DNA of 64,000 nt. Origin: Streptomyces sp. NBC_01689 (lineage in GTDB: Bacteria > Actinomycetota > Actinomycetes > Streptomycetales > Streptomycetaceae). The translations under genes were made by a program, and so were the position numbers. The notes below the pieces were generated by a model. The model did no database searches. It saw only the letters and a list, made by a program, of their open reading frames with translations, and was not told the DNA's origin. Of this stretch, positions 1 to 8,369 are shown piece after piece; position 1 is the stretch's first letter, and the number at the start of each line of letters is the position of its first letter. The DNA is taken from contig NZ_CP109592.1 in NCBI RefSeq assembly GCF_036250675.1, positions 6,758,001-6,822,000 on the forward strand, given 5' to 3'.

Positions 1-1020
1 CGCCCGGCCGTGCTGTGGACGCTGGACCTCGACGCGGAGGGCCGCACCGAGACCACCGACGTACGCCGAGCCCTCGTACGGAGCCGGGCCGGACTCGACT
101 ACGCGGACGTCCAGCGACGGATCGACGCGGGAACGGCCGAGGAGCCCCTCGCCCTCCTCAAGGACATCGGCGCGCTGCGCGAACGTCTGGAGGCGGAACG
201 CGGCGGTATCTCGCTCGACGTCCCCGAACAGCGGATCGTCGAGAAGGACGGGTCCTGCTCGCTCGCCTACCGCGCGCCCCTCCCGGCCGAGGGCTGGAAC
301 GCCCAGATCTCCCTCCTCACCGGGATGGCCGCGGCCGACCTGATGCTGGCCCACGGCACGGGCGTCCTGCGCACCCTCCCGGCCGCCCCCGACGGCGCGG
401 TCGGCCGGCTGCGCCGAACCGCCGCGGCCCTGCGCATCGACTGGCCGCACCATGTCTCGTACGCCCAGCTCATCCGCTCCCTCGACCCGCATCTGGCGCG
501 GCACGCGGCGTTCCTCCAGGAGTGCACGACGCTGCTGCGCGGCGCGGGCTACACGGTCTTCCGCGACGGCCTGCTCCCCGCCATCACCACCCACGCGGCC
601 GTCGCCGCGCCGTACGCCCACTGCACGGCCCCCCTCCGCCGCCTCGGCGACCGCTACACGGCGGAGATCTGCCTCGCCGCCGCCGCGGACCGGGAGCCGC
701 CCGACTGGGTCCTCGCCGCCCTGGACGCCCTCCCCGGCGAGATGGCCGAGGGCAGCCGGCGCGCGGCCACGGTCGAGCGCGAATGCGTCGACATCGTGGA
801 GGCCGCGCTGCTCAAGGACCGGGTCGGCGACCTCTTCGAGGCCTGCGTGGTCGACGTCGAGGACCACGACCCCACCGTGGGAACGGTCCAGCTGGAGACC
901 CCGGCGGTCCTCGCCCGCATCAGGGGCGGCCGCTCCAGACTCCCCCTCGGCGAACACCTCCGCGTACGCCTCACGGCGGCGGACCCGGGCACGACGAAGG
1001 TACGGTTCGCGCCGGCGTGA
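1..1020 (+). CDS. RNB-domain ribonuclease (RNase II/R type), 5' truncated by window
   Basis: Exoribonuclease of the RNase II/RNase R superfamily, expected to degrade RNA 3'-to-5' in the cytoplasm. The reading frame is open from base 1, so the gene starts before the window and the N-terminal part of the catalytic domain is not seen; the GTG at base 10 is just an internal valine. What shows the family: YAHCTAPLRRLGDRY at about visible residues 205-219 matches the conserved YAHFTSPIRRYxD segment of RNB domains, and the preceding helical region (AALRIDWPHHVSYAQLIRSLD) fits the same domain. The tail is short and lacks a full S1 domain, as in many actinobacterial RNB proteins. It ends with TGA before a repeat-rich gap. 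Family assignment is firm; substrate is unknown. Confidence 0.85.
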   Translation, partial: RPAVLWTLDLDAEGRTETTDVRRALVRSRAGLDYADVQRRIDAGTAEEPLALLKDIGALRERLEAERGGISLDVPEQRIVEKDGSCSLAYRAPLPAEGWNAQISLLTGMAAADLMLAHGTGVLRTLPAAPDGAVGRLRRTAAALRIDWPHHVSYAQLIRSLDPHLARHAAFLQECTTLLRGAGYTVFRDGLLPAITTHAAVAAPYAHCTAPLRRLGDRYTAEICLAAAADREPPDWVLAALDALPGEMAEGSRRAATVERECVDIVEAALLKDRVGDLFEACVVDVEDHDPTVGTVQLETPAVLARIRGGRSRLPLGEHLRVRLTAADPGTTKVRFAPA

Positions 1021-1399
1021 ACGGGGCGGGCAGCGGCTGTTCCGGGCGGTCTTCCATCGGCGGGGGCGCGCATCTCCAGCCCGTCCGGCGTTCGAGGACG
1101 AGCCTCCGGGGTGGTTCGGCGCCGGCCCGCACCCTCAGCCCGTCCGGCGTTTGAGGACGAGCCCTTCGGGCGATGCGGGGGTCCAGGGGGCGGCAGCCCC
1201 TTGGCGGGGCGCGGGGGCGGAGTCCCGCAAGGGGGTTCGGGGGCGGAGCCCCCGGGCGGGGTCCGGGGCGCGGCCCCCGGGGATGGGACGGGTAGGGGCG
1301 GCGGGGGCGAGGAAACCCGGACCCCAGCCGACGGCCCCGCCCTGGAACAGCCACACCCCCCACGGCGTTGCCCCCAAGACGACCCCGGGGGAAAGAACC
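1021..1399. repeat. Repeat-rich intergenic tract with two copies of a dispersed Streptomyces-type element
   Basis: No gene is seen here. Two direct copies of a 25-nt element containing CCGGCGTTTGAGGACGAG (first copy has TTC for TTT) lie at 1078-1102 and 1137-1161. The second copy continues into a hairpin-prone G/C tract (CCCTTCGGGCGATGCGGGGG, then GGGGGCGGAGCCCCC-like pairs) to about 1300. The same extended unit recurs at 24984-25090 and an inverted core copy is at 24892-24916. Such sequences are typical non-coding fill in Streptomyces chromosomes; transcription termination or mRNA stabilisation downstream of the RNB gene is possible but unproven. Confidence 0.75.
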
Positions 1400-2221
1400 A
1401 TGCGCTCAGCCCGCGAAGAGACCCACTGGACCAGAGCCACCCTGGGCCGGGACGGCCACCCCCTCGACCTCCTCACCGCCCGCTTCGAGAACCACCGCTA
1501 CGCCCCCCACGCCCACGACGAGTACACCGTCGGCGTCTGCGTGGGCGGAGCCGAGTTCATCGACTACCGAGGCGGCCGCATCCACACCGGCCCGGGCTCG
1601 ATCGTCGTCCTCGCCCCGGGCGAGGCCCACACCGGCGGCCCGGCGGTCCCCGACGGCTACGCGTACCGCGCCCTGTACCCGCGCCCCGCCCTCCTCGCCG
1701 AAGGCACCCGCACCGCCGTCCCCCACTTCCGCGACCCCGTCATCGACGACCCCGAACTCGCCGCCGCCCTGCGCGCCGCGCACACCGACCTCAGCGCCTG
1801 CCCCGACCCGCTGGAGGCCGAGTCCCGCATCCCCTGGCTGCTCACGGCCCTGGCCTGCCGCCATTCCACGGCCCGCCCCGCCGACGACACGGTGCCCGGC
1901 GCGGACACCGTCGCCCGTACGGTCCGCGACCGCCTCGCCGACGAACTCCTCATGCCGCCCTCCCTCGCGGACCTCGCCGCCGACCTGGGCCTGTCCCGCT
2001 ACCAACTGCTGCGCGCCTTCCGTACGACGATGGGCATGCCCCCGTACGCCTGGCTGGCGCAGCACCGGGTGAACAGGGCCCGCGGCCTGCTGGAGCGCGG
2101 TCTGCGCCCGGCCGAGGTCGCCTCTCTGGTGGGCTTCGCGGACCAGGCGCACCTGACGCGCTGGTTCCGCAGGGTGCTGGGGGTGACCCCGGCGGCGTAC
2201 CGCGCGAGCGTGCGCCCGTGA
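1400..2221 (+). CDS. AraC-family transcriptional regulator with cupin-like sensor domain
   Basis: A 273-aa DNA-binding regulator. The N-terminal half (about 15-100) is an AraC-binding cupin-like domain (HAHDEYTVGVCVGG, then PGSIVVLAPGEAHTGG), which in this family senses a small ligand. The C-terminal third has two helix-turn-helix units: LADLAADLGLSRYQLLRAFR and the recognisable AEVASLVGFADQAHLTRWFRR followed by GVTPAAYR, the AraC signature. ATG at 1400 is chosen because it follows a GGGGGAAAGA stretch and gives the usual family length; the frame is open further upstream but only through repeats. A drug/metabolite exporter of the EamA family begins 71 nt downstream on the same strand, a common pairing, so it probably controls that gene. 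Confidence 0.88.
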   Translation: MRSAREETHWTRATLGRDGHPLDLLTARFENHRYAPHAHDEYTVGVCVGGAEFIDYRGGRIHTGPGSIVVLAPGEAHTGGPAVPDGYAYRALYPRPALLAEGTRTAVPHFRDPVIDDPELAAALRAAHTDLSACPDPLEAESRIPWLLTALACRHSTARPADDTVPGADTVARTVRDRLADELLMPPSLADLAADLGLSRYQLLRAFRTTMGMPPYAWLAQHRVNRARGLLERGLRPAEVASLVGFADQAHLTRWFRRVLGVTPAAYRASVRP

Positions 2222-2291
2222 CCCGTTCGTCCGGGCCGCCCCCGCAACGACGTTCAAGACGGGAACCCCCCGCCCGCCCCACACTTCCGGC

Positions 2292-3281
2292 ATGACTGCA
2301 CGCGGCTGGTTCCTGTTCTCCCTGATGGGAGTGGTCTGGGGCATCCCCTACCTGATGATCAAAGTGGCGGTGGACGGCGTGTCCCCGTCCGTGGTGGTGT
2401 TCACGCGCTGCGCGGTGGGGGCCGCGCTGCTGCTCCCCTTCGCGGTCCGCCAGGGAGGCTTCACCGGCCTGGCCCGGAGCGTACGGACCCACTGGCGCCC
2501 CATGCTGGCCTTCGCGTGCATCGAGATCATCGTCCCCTGGTGGACGCTCACCGACGCCGAGCGGCATCTCTCCAGTTCCACGGCGGGCCTGCTGATCGCG
2601 GGAGTACCGATCGTCGGCGTGGCGGCCGCCCGGCTCTTCGGGGACACGGAACGCCTGGGCGGCCGCCGCGTGTCGGGCCTGGCGCTCGGGCTGTCCGGCG
2701 TCGCCGTCCTCACGATCCCGCACCTGACCGGCGGCGACGCCCGCTCCCTCGCCGAGGTGCTGCTGACGGTCGTCGGCTACGCGACGGCGCCGGTGATAGC
2801 CGCCCGCCACCTCAAGGACGTCCCCTCGCTCCACCTCACGGCCCCCTGCCTGACCCTGGCGGCCCTGGTCTACGCCCCCGCGGCGGTGGCCACCCGCCCC
2901 ACGGCCGTCCCCTCCGCACAGGTCCTCACCGCCCTCGCGGGTCTCGGCGTCATCTGCACGGCGGTCGCCTTCGTCGCCTTCCTCGAACTCATCAAGGAGG
3001 CGGGCCCGACCCGGGCGACGGTGATCACGTACGTCAACCCGGCGGTGGCCGTCGCCGCCGGAGCGCTCTTCCTGGACGAGCGCCTGACCACCGGCACCGT
3101 CGCGGCCTTCGCCCTCATCCTGGCGGGCTCGGTCCTGGCGACGGCGACGGCCGGACCGAAGCGGGCCGCGCGGCCGGTACCATGGTCCACACGGCAGACG
3201 AGCCGGGCGGACGGCCGCGTGGAGGTCCTTGCGGACCTTCCCGAGGAACGTCCGGGCTCCACAGGGCAGGGTGGTGGCTAA
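2292..3281 (+). CDS. EamA/DMT-family inner-membrane transporter whose 3' end overlaps rnpB
   Basis: A 329-aa member of the drug/metabolite transporter superfamily with ten hydrophobic segments arranged as two EamA repeats (WFLFSLMGVVWGIPYLMIK at the start; second repeat closing with ATVITYVNPAVAVAAGALFLDERLT). It probably exports a small metabolite and is likely controlled by the AraC regulator just upstream. Oddity: the membrane core ends at about residue 296 and the last 29 codons run into the start of the RNase P RNA gene, stopping at TAA 3279-3281 inside a conserved part of that RNA. The hydrophilic tail (RQTSRADGRVEVL...) is therefore dictated by RNA sequence rather than protein selection. 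Confidence 0.85.
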   Translation: MTARGWFLFSLMGVVWGIPYLMIKVAVDGVSPSVVVFTRCAVGAALLLPFAVRQGGFTGLARSVRTHWRPMLAFACIEIIVPWWTLTDAERHLSSSTAGLLIAGVPIVGVAAARLFGDTERLGGRRVSGLALGLSGVAVLTIPHLTGGDARSLAEVLLTVVGYATAPVIAARHLKDVPSLHLTAPCLTLAALVYAPAAVATRPTAVPSAQVLTALAGLGVICTAVAFVAFLELIKEAGPTRATVITYVNPAVAVAAGALFLDERLTTGTVAAFALILAGSVLATATAGPKRAARPVPWSTRQTSRADGRVEVLADLPEERPGSTGQGGG

Positions 3282-3600
3282 CGGCCACCCGGGGTGACCC
3301 GCGGGACAGTGCCACAGAAAACAGACCGCCGGGGATCTCGGTCCCCGGTAAGGGTGAAACGGTGGTGTAAGAGACCACCAGCGCCTGAGGTGACTCAGGC
3401 GGCTAGGTAAACCCCACCCGGAGCAAGGTCAAAAGGAGACACCCCGGTGTCTCTGCGCGGACGTTCGAGGGCTGCCCGCCCGAGTCCGCGGGTAGACCGC
3501 ACGAGGCCGGTGGCAACACCGGCCCTAGATGGATGGCCGTCTCCCCGACGTCCGCGAGGACCCGGGGAACAGAACCCGGCGTACAGCCCGACTCGTCTGC
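3194..3600 (+). ncRNA. rnpB: RNase P RNA, bacterial type A
   Basis: Catalytic RNA of ribonuclease P, which matures tRNA 5' ends. The 5' end 3194-3208 (GCAGACGAGCCGGGC) pairs with the 3' end 3586-3600 (GCCCGACTCGTCTGC) to form helix P1, fixing both borders. Conserved blocks lie in the right order: GAGGAACGTCCGGGCTCC near 3242, CAGTGCCACAGAAAACAGAC near 3308, AAGGGTGAAACGGTGGTGTAAGAG near 3350 (split by helix bases), and GGGGAACAGAACCCGGC before the 3' end. The 5' 88 nt are overlapped by the EamA reading frame. The last 23 nt (3578-3600) are repeated exactly at 8370-8392, marking an integration site. Confidence 0.96.
3578..3600 (+). repeat. attL-like direct repeat: 3' end of rnpB
   Basis: These 23 nt (core CAGCCCGACTCGTCTGC) are the 3' strand of rnpB helix P1 and are identical to 8370-8392. 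The copy here completes the RNase P RNA, so insertion restored the RNA gene, as happens when site-specific elements use the 3' end of a stable RNA gene. The flanks differ on both sides of the two copies. Confidence 0.85.
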
Positions 3601-3785
3601 TGTTTGGGGGATCTGATCAGCGAACGAGCTGGTCGTGGGCCCTTTTTGGGCTTGAAGGGTCTTGGCGAGCCCCCGTTCCGAACCGCTTTGAACATCGTTT
3701 CAAGCGCCCGTCCGTCCGTGGGAAAAGCGCCTCGACCTCCGTGACACCCTTGTCTCACTCGCCCGAGGCCTCATCTGCTGGAGAC

Positions 3786-3800
3786 GGCCCTCAAAGGGCC
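3786..3800 (-). terminator. Hairpin after the island operon
   Basis: GGCCCT-CAA-AGGGCC forms a perfect 6-bp stem with a 3-nt loop, 16 nt beyond the stop codon of the minus-strand PLD-like gene. It is short, so termination is only suggested. Confidence 0.45.
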
Positions 3801-3815
3801 CGCCCGTGATCGGTG

Positions 3816-6488
3816 TTACGAGCTCCGTGGTTCGCATCGCGGTGCTCGGGGCTCGACCAGACGAAGGTCCGACAGGACTTGCTGAGCCAGTTCGAACGGC
3901 TGGTTACGGGGACCGTGGGGTACGGAGGCGGCGGATCCGAGGGTGCGCTGCGCGGCGAGAGCTCTGGGACCCACCAGCCCTGTGAGCCGGTAGTGGCGCC
4001 AAAGGGGAGTAGGTCGCTGAGCATCGACCACGATGAGGTCCGGTCGATGCCAGATGACCAGCGCCCAGGGGCCGTTGCCGTGTCCCGAGTCGGCCCAGGC
4101 TCCGACCAGAGGCGCGTCCTCGGCGGCACCGACCGCTTCGAGGGCTACCAGAGCGGGGTTGCTGAAGCGGCCGGTGACGTGGAGCAGCAACTGTCCGTGG
4201 CGGTGTACGTCACGACCCTTCTCGGCGAGGGACCATACGGCGTCGGCTAGGGGATCCTCCTGGACGACGTCCGACGCGACATCGAGCACGGCGGCCTGAT
4301 CGACGGCCGGGCCGAAGGCTGTGTCGAGCAGCGCCGTATATTCCATGACATACGCGGAATCCACTGCGGGAAGCAGGTGGCGGACTGCCTCGGAAGCTTC
4401 GTTGAAGGCGAGCGTCTCAGGGGTGATCTCGTAGCGTGGTGCGTGGCTTCGGAGCACGGCGAGGGCGACTGCGGCGAGGCTGGCGACCTGGGGTTCGATC
4501 TGCTCGGGGAGATCGTTTCGGTCCAGTGCGTGGACGGAGCGGGAGAGCAGCGGCAGCCAGTCGGTGTGCGCCGGAGGCCAGGCGCCTGCGGCGATGGTCC
4601 ACAGGGTCAGCCGGACGACGAGCATGCGTTCCGGAGGGCCCAGGTTGGGAGCGAGGGCGACCAGACGTTCCACCCAGCGCCGGTATCTACGGCGGACTTC
4701 CTGGTCGGTCTGCCGGAGGTCGGTCAGGGTGACGGTGCCCGCTTCGGCACCGGCTGCCTCGAGAGTGTGCTCCGCTGCCACGGCCTCGGCGTCGTCCTCG
4801 TCCAGGGTGGCTTCGATGTCGTCGGTGAACCGCTCGTCCCAGGAGACGGGTAGCAGGTCTTGAAAAGGTGTGGAGGTGCCGACAGGCAGGGGAAGCCCCA
4901 GCGCGAAGCGCGTAAGCGGGTGCCCGACACGCCCCGCGCATTCGTCCAGATAACGCTCCCAGCCGTCCTCGTCACCGTCCATCAGGGCCGTCGCGACCGT
5001 ACCGCCAGTGTTGCTGCTCGCCGATGCGCCCGCTCGGGCTGAGGTCAGTCCCGTGCGAAGGGTTTCCAGGTCGCCCAAGAACCGTTCGGCCAGCCGGGGG
5101 TCCGCGAACAGATCGGGTGGCCGGGTCGTGGGGACCTGGGACTGGGTAGAGGTCATTCGGCGCAGCGCGCGGTCCGGGTCGACGACGAACACGATGTTGC
5201 CGAAGTGCGGTACGCCGTCGCTATCGACGACGACCAGGCGCACACGGCTGCCCGCATCCGCCGGAGCCGTCACCGTCAGCGTGGCCTGGCCGGACGGGAT
5301 GTCGGCGATGCGCTCCCATGCCTCCGGCGGCGCTGCCGCCTGAGACAACTCCAGGTGAGCGGTGTCGGAGAGGGGCCGGGCCACGCTGATCTCCAGGCCG
5401 TCCGGTACGCGGAGGGCACCGAGCAGCAGCGGTCCATTGCTGACCATGGGGCGGGGGAGGGTCGCGGCCGTGCGCAGCCGGGCGGCGGGCTCGTCGGTGC
5501 CGTCCGGAAGGAGGGTTGAGGGGATGGGAGCGACGACGCCGAGTTCGCAGTTGCCGCCCTCGCGCTGGGAAAGCAGCAGGGCCGCAGCGGAAAGGTTCGG
5601 GCTGCCGGTCAGGGCCCAGCGCTGCCCCTCAGAGGTCCACTCGACGAGCTTCCCGTGGCGGTACCGCTGGTCGTTGTCGCTGATGACGCGTCCGTCGTAC
5701 TCCTTCACCAATGCGGCGACCGACGGGCCGTCGAGATCGCTGAGTCCGGGCTGGTAAGCGAGCGTGAACCGGCTCGGGCGGAAGCGTTCAAGCAGCTGCC
5801 GCAGTGCCCGGGATCGCTGGTCGTGGAAAGGCGCGAAAACAGCCAGTTCGTCGACCGGTCCGTGCGGCAGCTGATCGATGATGGGGGAGTGAAGGCTGCT
5901 GACGACACGGACTCGCGGTGTCGCGGGGGTCCTGTCGCGGTGGAGCCGGTCCAGGAGCGCCGCGACCCGACCAAGTGCCTGTGGCACACCGGCAGAGAAC
6001 CTCACCTCTTCCGGCAGGCCGCGCAGCCATGCCGACAGGTCCGGTATCGCGGCGGGGCTCTGGTCGCCGTTCACCCGCAGTACCGTCCACAGCTCGGCGT
6101 TGGCCTGCCAGCCGGCCAGCGTGGCGTTGCCAGAGCCGAGCGCAATGGTGGCGTGCTCCGGTCCGGCGAGGACCATCAACTTGGGATGGAACGCGGCACC
6201 GTGTGCGTATGCCAGTCCGGCGAGATAGCTGCGGCCGGCCCGGCGGACGGACCGTGGATCGTGCCGGGCCATGGAGACATCCCCCGCCACCGTGACGCGC
6301 GCGCCGGAGGCCTGGGTGGCGCCGAGGGCGACCTCCTCGAAGAAGCCGAGATCGGCGGTGAAACTTAGGAAGAGCGCTTCTTCCAGGCTCTGTCCGCCGG
6401 TGCGCTGCTCGTTGAGGATGAGAGTGAGCGGAGAAGCGAACGCGGTTGGTGGCTCCACTACTCCCGGTGCTGGTGCGGTCTCAGTCAA
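3816..6488 (-). CDS. PLD-like (HKD-type) protein of the rnpB island, candidate nuclease effector
   Basis: An 890-aa protein not recognised as a named family. The first 300 residues hold two phospholipase-D-like motifs: H101-P-K103 followed by GSGN (118-121), and H278-G-K280 followed by GSPN (295-298). The Asp of the classic HxKxxxxD motif is absent in both, as in some nuclease-type members. Residues about 345-450 look like a beta-sandwich, and the rest (about 460-830) is largely helical. PLD-fold proteins of this layout act on DNA phosphodiesters in several restriction and defence systems, so nuclease activity is a reasonable inference, not shown. Start is TTG at 6488, overlapping the end of the upstream gene by 8 nt (TTGACTGA), implying translational coupling; a GTG at 6458 is an alternative. 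No signal peptide or membrane segment is seen. Confidence 0.85.
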   Translation of the reverse strand: MTETAPAPGVVEPPTAFASPLTLILNEQRTGGQSLEEALFLSFTADLGFFEEVALGATQASGARVTVAGDVSMARHDPRSVRRAGRSYLAGLAYAHGAAFHPKLMVLAGPEHATIALGSGNATLAGWQANAELWTVLRVNGDQSPAAIPDLSAWLRGLPEEVRFSAGVPQALGRVAALLDRLHRDRTPATPRVRVVSSLHSPIIDQLPHGPVDELAVFAPFHDQRSRALRQLLERFRPSRFTLAYQPGLSDLDGPSVAALVKEYDGRVISDNDQRYRHGKLVEWTSEGQRWALTGSPNLSAAALLLSQREGGNCELGVVAPIPSTLLPDGTDEPAARLRTAATLPRPMVSNGPLLLGALRVPDGLEISVARPLSDTAHLELSQAAAPPEAWERIADIPSGQATLTVTAPADAGSRVRLVVVDSDGVPHFGNIVFVVDPDRALRRMTSTQSQVPTTRPPDLFADPRLAERFLGDLETLRTGLTSARAGASASSNTGGTVATALMDGDEDGWERYLDECAGRVGHPLTRFALGLPLPVGTSTPFQDLLPVSWDERFTDDIEATLDEDDAEAVAAEHTLEAAGAEAGTVTLTDLRQTDQEVRRRYRRWVERLVALAPNLGPPERMLVVRLTLWTIAAGAWPPAHTDWLPLLSRSVHALDRNDLPEQIEPQVASLAAVALAVLRSHAPRYEITPETLAFNEASEAVRHLLPAVDSAYVMEYTALLDTAFGPAVDQAAVLDVASDVVQEDPLADAVWSLAEKGRDVHRHGQLLLHVTGRFSNPALVALEAVGAAEDAPLVGAWADSGHGNGPWALVIWHRPDLIVVDAQRPTPLWRHYRLTGLVGPRALAAQRTLGSAASVPHGPRNQPFELAQQVLSDLRLVEPRAPRCEPRSS

Positions 6489-8007
6489 CGAGAGCCCTCC
6501 CGTTACTGGTCACTGACCAGTGCCCGTCGTGGTACCGCAATACACCGCAGGTGGCCAGGACGGTCCCGAGCTGGTCCAGCCGCAGGCCGACGTCACCGCG
6601 CCCCTCCTGGCTCGTCCGGTACAGCAGCCCGCCCCGTTCGTACAGCCGAGTCGGCAGCCACAGTGTGCCGTCGGCACGGCGGCGTGCCTTGGCCAGCGCG
6701 ATCCGCTGCGACCGCGCCACCAGGTCGTAGGTGAGTCGGCGGGCGACATCGCGCAGTTTCATGGGCCGGGCTTCGTCGAGCCGCCGCTGGACCCATTCCG
6801 GGCCGAGCTCGACACCGCGCTGGCCGAGGAAGGCGTCTCGGACCCGACCGGTGAGTTCGTCCACACGACGGGCGCTGGTGGCGAGCACCCGCAGTTCGGC
6901 GAGGGGCAGGGCATCACCCGCCCACCGCAGGTCGTGCTCGGCGGGCAACGGCGCTCCGGTCGTGCTCTGCGTCGCGGGAAGGGAGGAAAGGAACGCGTCC
7001 ACCGTCATGTCGGGCAGCTTCGCGGCGAAACGGTCGGCAACTTCCTCGATCGGCAGCAGCCCGTCGACCTGCTCCACGAGCCAGGACCACAGGCGGCGCC
7101 ACGCTCCGACGGAGTAGTTCCGCAGTACCACTCCGCGCCAGGCACCGGCCGCGTCGATGTCGCTGGTCACGGCATCAGTGGTCAGGAAGTCACCGAAAGC
7201 GAGCACGTGACCGATGTCGCGGGTGAAATTTCGGACGGGATGAGTGGCGACCACACGAGCCAGAAGCTGAATCGTCTGTCGTCGTGTTGCCGAGCGGGGG
7301 CCCGCTTCGGCCGGCGCATCTGGCTCGCACATCAGGTTCGCCAGCCACGCCCCGTCAGGGTGCTCGCCGCCCATGCAGATGCACAGCCGGTCGCCGAAGG
7401 AGGCGAGATCATCCACGTTCAGCGTTTCCTCGGCGGCCAGCTCCAGCAGCCCGTCCAGCCCAGCTCGCAGTGCTGTCGTTTTGTTGAGCCGCGGTCCAGG
7501 AACCGGCATGGGGCCGGTGCCGAGGATGCCGAGCGCGATCTCGGATCCGGCGTACGGTCCCCAGAACCCCCACGAGTTGCGTACGTACCCGTCCTTGCCC
7601 GGGACCTCGGCCTCGGACATGCTGACCGTCCCGGTGTGCAGCCGCCGGGCCAGAGCATCGACTCCATGAGCACGCGGCAGCCACTCCAGAGCCTGCGGAT
7701 GATGCGCGAACGACACGGCGGCCAACGCCACTTCCGCGCGGCGCAGCAGGGTCTGGGCGGCCGGGACCGTCAGGTCTTCCGCATCGGCTTGTGCCGCGAT
7801 GAGCCCGTGCAGAGCGTAGTAACGCGCGTGCGGAGTCACCGCGGTCACTCCGGGCACCAGGTGATCGACCATGCGCATCACATGCCGCTCCACCGAGAGC
7901 GGATAACGGCCCGCGGCGACGTCCAGCCCAGGACGGCTCCAACCTGGTCCGTCCACCAGCTCCAGCACCTGGCCCGCCCCACCGTCGGTGACCATTCGCT
8001 CAATCAT
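6481..8007 (-). CDS. Unrecognised 508-aa protein, first gene of the island operon
   Basis: First gene of a two-gene minus-strand operon; the PLD-like gene follows with an 8-nt overlap, so both products probably act together. I do not recognise the family with certainty. Visible features: an N-terminal segment PGVTAVTPHARYYALHGLIA (52-71) that recalls the ARYY/ARYF motif near the start of DUF6361-type proteins, which I recall being found near helicase/PLD genes (weak analogy); a middle region with cysteines (LCICMGGEHPDG, CEPD); and a C-terminal stretch (about 470-508, LGTVLATCGVLRYHDGHWSV) with the pattern of a winged helix, suggesting DNA binding. It is soluble, with no signal peptide. ATG at 8007 has no clear ribosome site; ATG at 7995 is possible. 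Role could be target recognition or regulation of the partner. Confidence 0.8.
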   Translation of the reverse strand: MIERMVTDGGAGQVLELVDGPGWSRPGLDVAAGRYPLSVERHVMRMVDHLVPGVTAVTPHARYYALHGLIAAQADAEDLTVPAAQTLLRRAEVALAAVSFAHHPQALEWLPRAHGVDALARRLHTGTVSMSEAEVPGKDGYVRNSWGFWGPYAGSEIALGILGTGPMPVPGPRLNKTTALRAGLDGLLELAAEETLNVDDLASFGDRLCICMGGEHPDGAWLANLMCEPDAPAEAGPRSATRRQTIQLLARVVATHPVRNFTRDIGHVLAFGDFLTTDAVTSDIDAAGAWRGVVLRNYSVGAWRRLWSWLVEQVDGLLPIEEVADRFAAKLPDMTVDAFLSSLPATQSTTGAPLPAEHDLRWAGDALPLAELRVLATSARRVDELTGRVRDAFLGQRGVELGPEWVQRRLDEARPMKLRDVARRLTYDLVARSQRIALAKARRRADGTLWLPTRLYERGGLLYRTSQEGRGDVGLRLDQLGTVLATCGVLRYHDGHWSVTSNGRALVD

Positions 8008-8369
8008 CGGACGGAGAGAAGCTGAACGCCGCAGGCTGGTGGGTGTGCCGCGCAGCGAGCGCTTTGTGGCGAGACGGTCCTCGCGCCCACGGGCGCGAGG
8101 CGGCTACTGCGGAACGGAGCTGCCTCACTCCAGCTGCGTCGCGCCTGTGCTCGGCCACTTCCCGCTGCCACCCCCTAAATGCCGTTCAGTCGGGAAACTG
8201 GTTCGTCATTCTGGCGCATCTCCACGGGGGCCGGAGGCACTTCGGAGGCGAATCACGCAGCTGGACGAAACAGCAGCTCGACGGGGCTGTGACGCTGCAA
8301 CCGCGGACGGCTCTTCTGAGCGTCCTTCCTGGACGGTTGCACGGCCGCAGCGCTGCTGCGGCACGCCCT
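8008..8369. other. Unassigned right end of the island
   Basis: About 360 nt between the start of the island operon and the right direct repeat. Short open frames exist but have no ribosome site or protein-like composition and are rejected. The operon promoter must lie here; a small inverted repeat (CAGT-CGGGAA-ACTG, about 8189-8202) is the only structure that stands out. No integrase remnant is recognisable. Confidence 0.5.

Noticed and set aside
452..1399. Upstream extension of the AraC gene
   Set aside because: The frame is open through the antisense of the RNB gene and through repeats only; the cupin domain begins after ATG 1400.
3601..3815. Second RNA gene or tRNA at the left end of the island
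   Set aside because: No cloverleaf or known RNA motif is seen; only short hairpins (for example GGCCCT/AGGGCC).
3601..8369. Possible integrase, excisionase or transposase in the island
   Set aside because: All long frames on both strands were read; none shows the R...H-x-x-R...Y pattern of tyrosine integrases, serine-recombinase or DDE motifs. The only protein-like frames are the two cargo genes.
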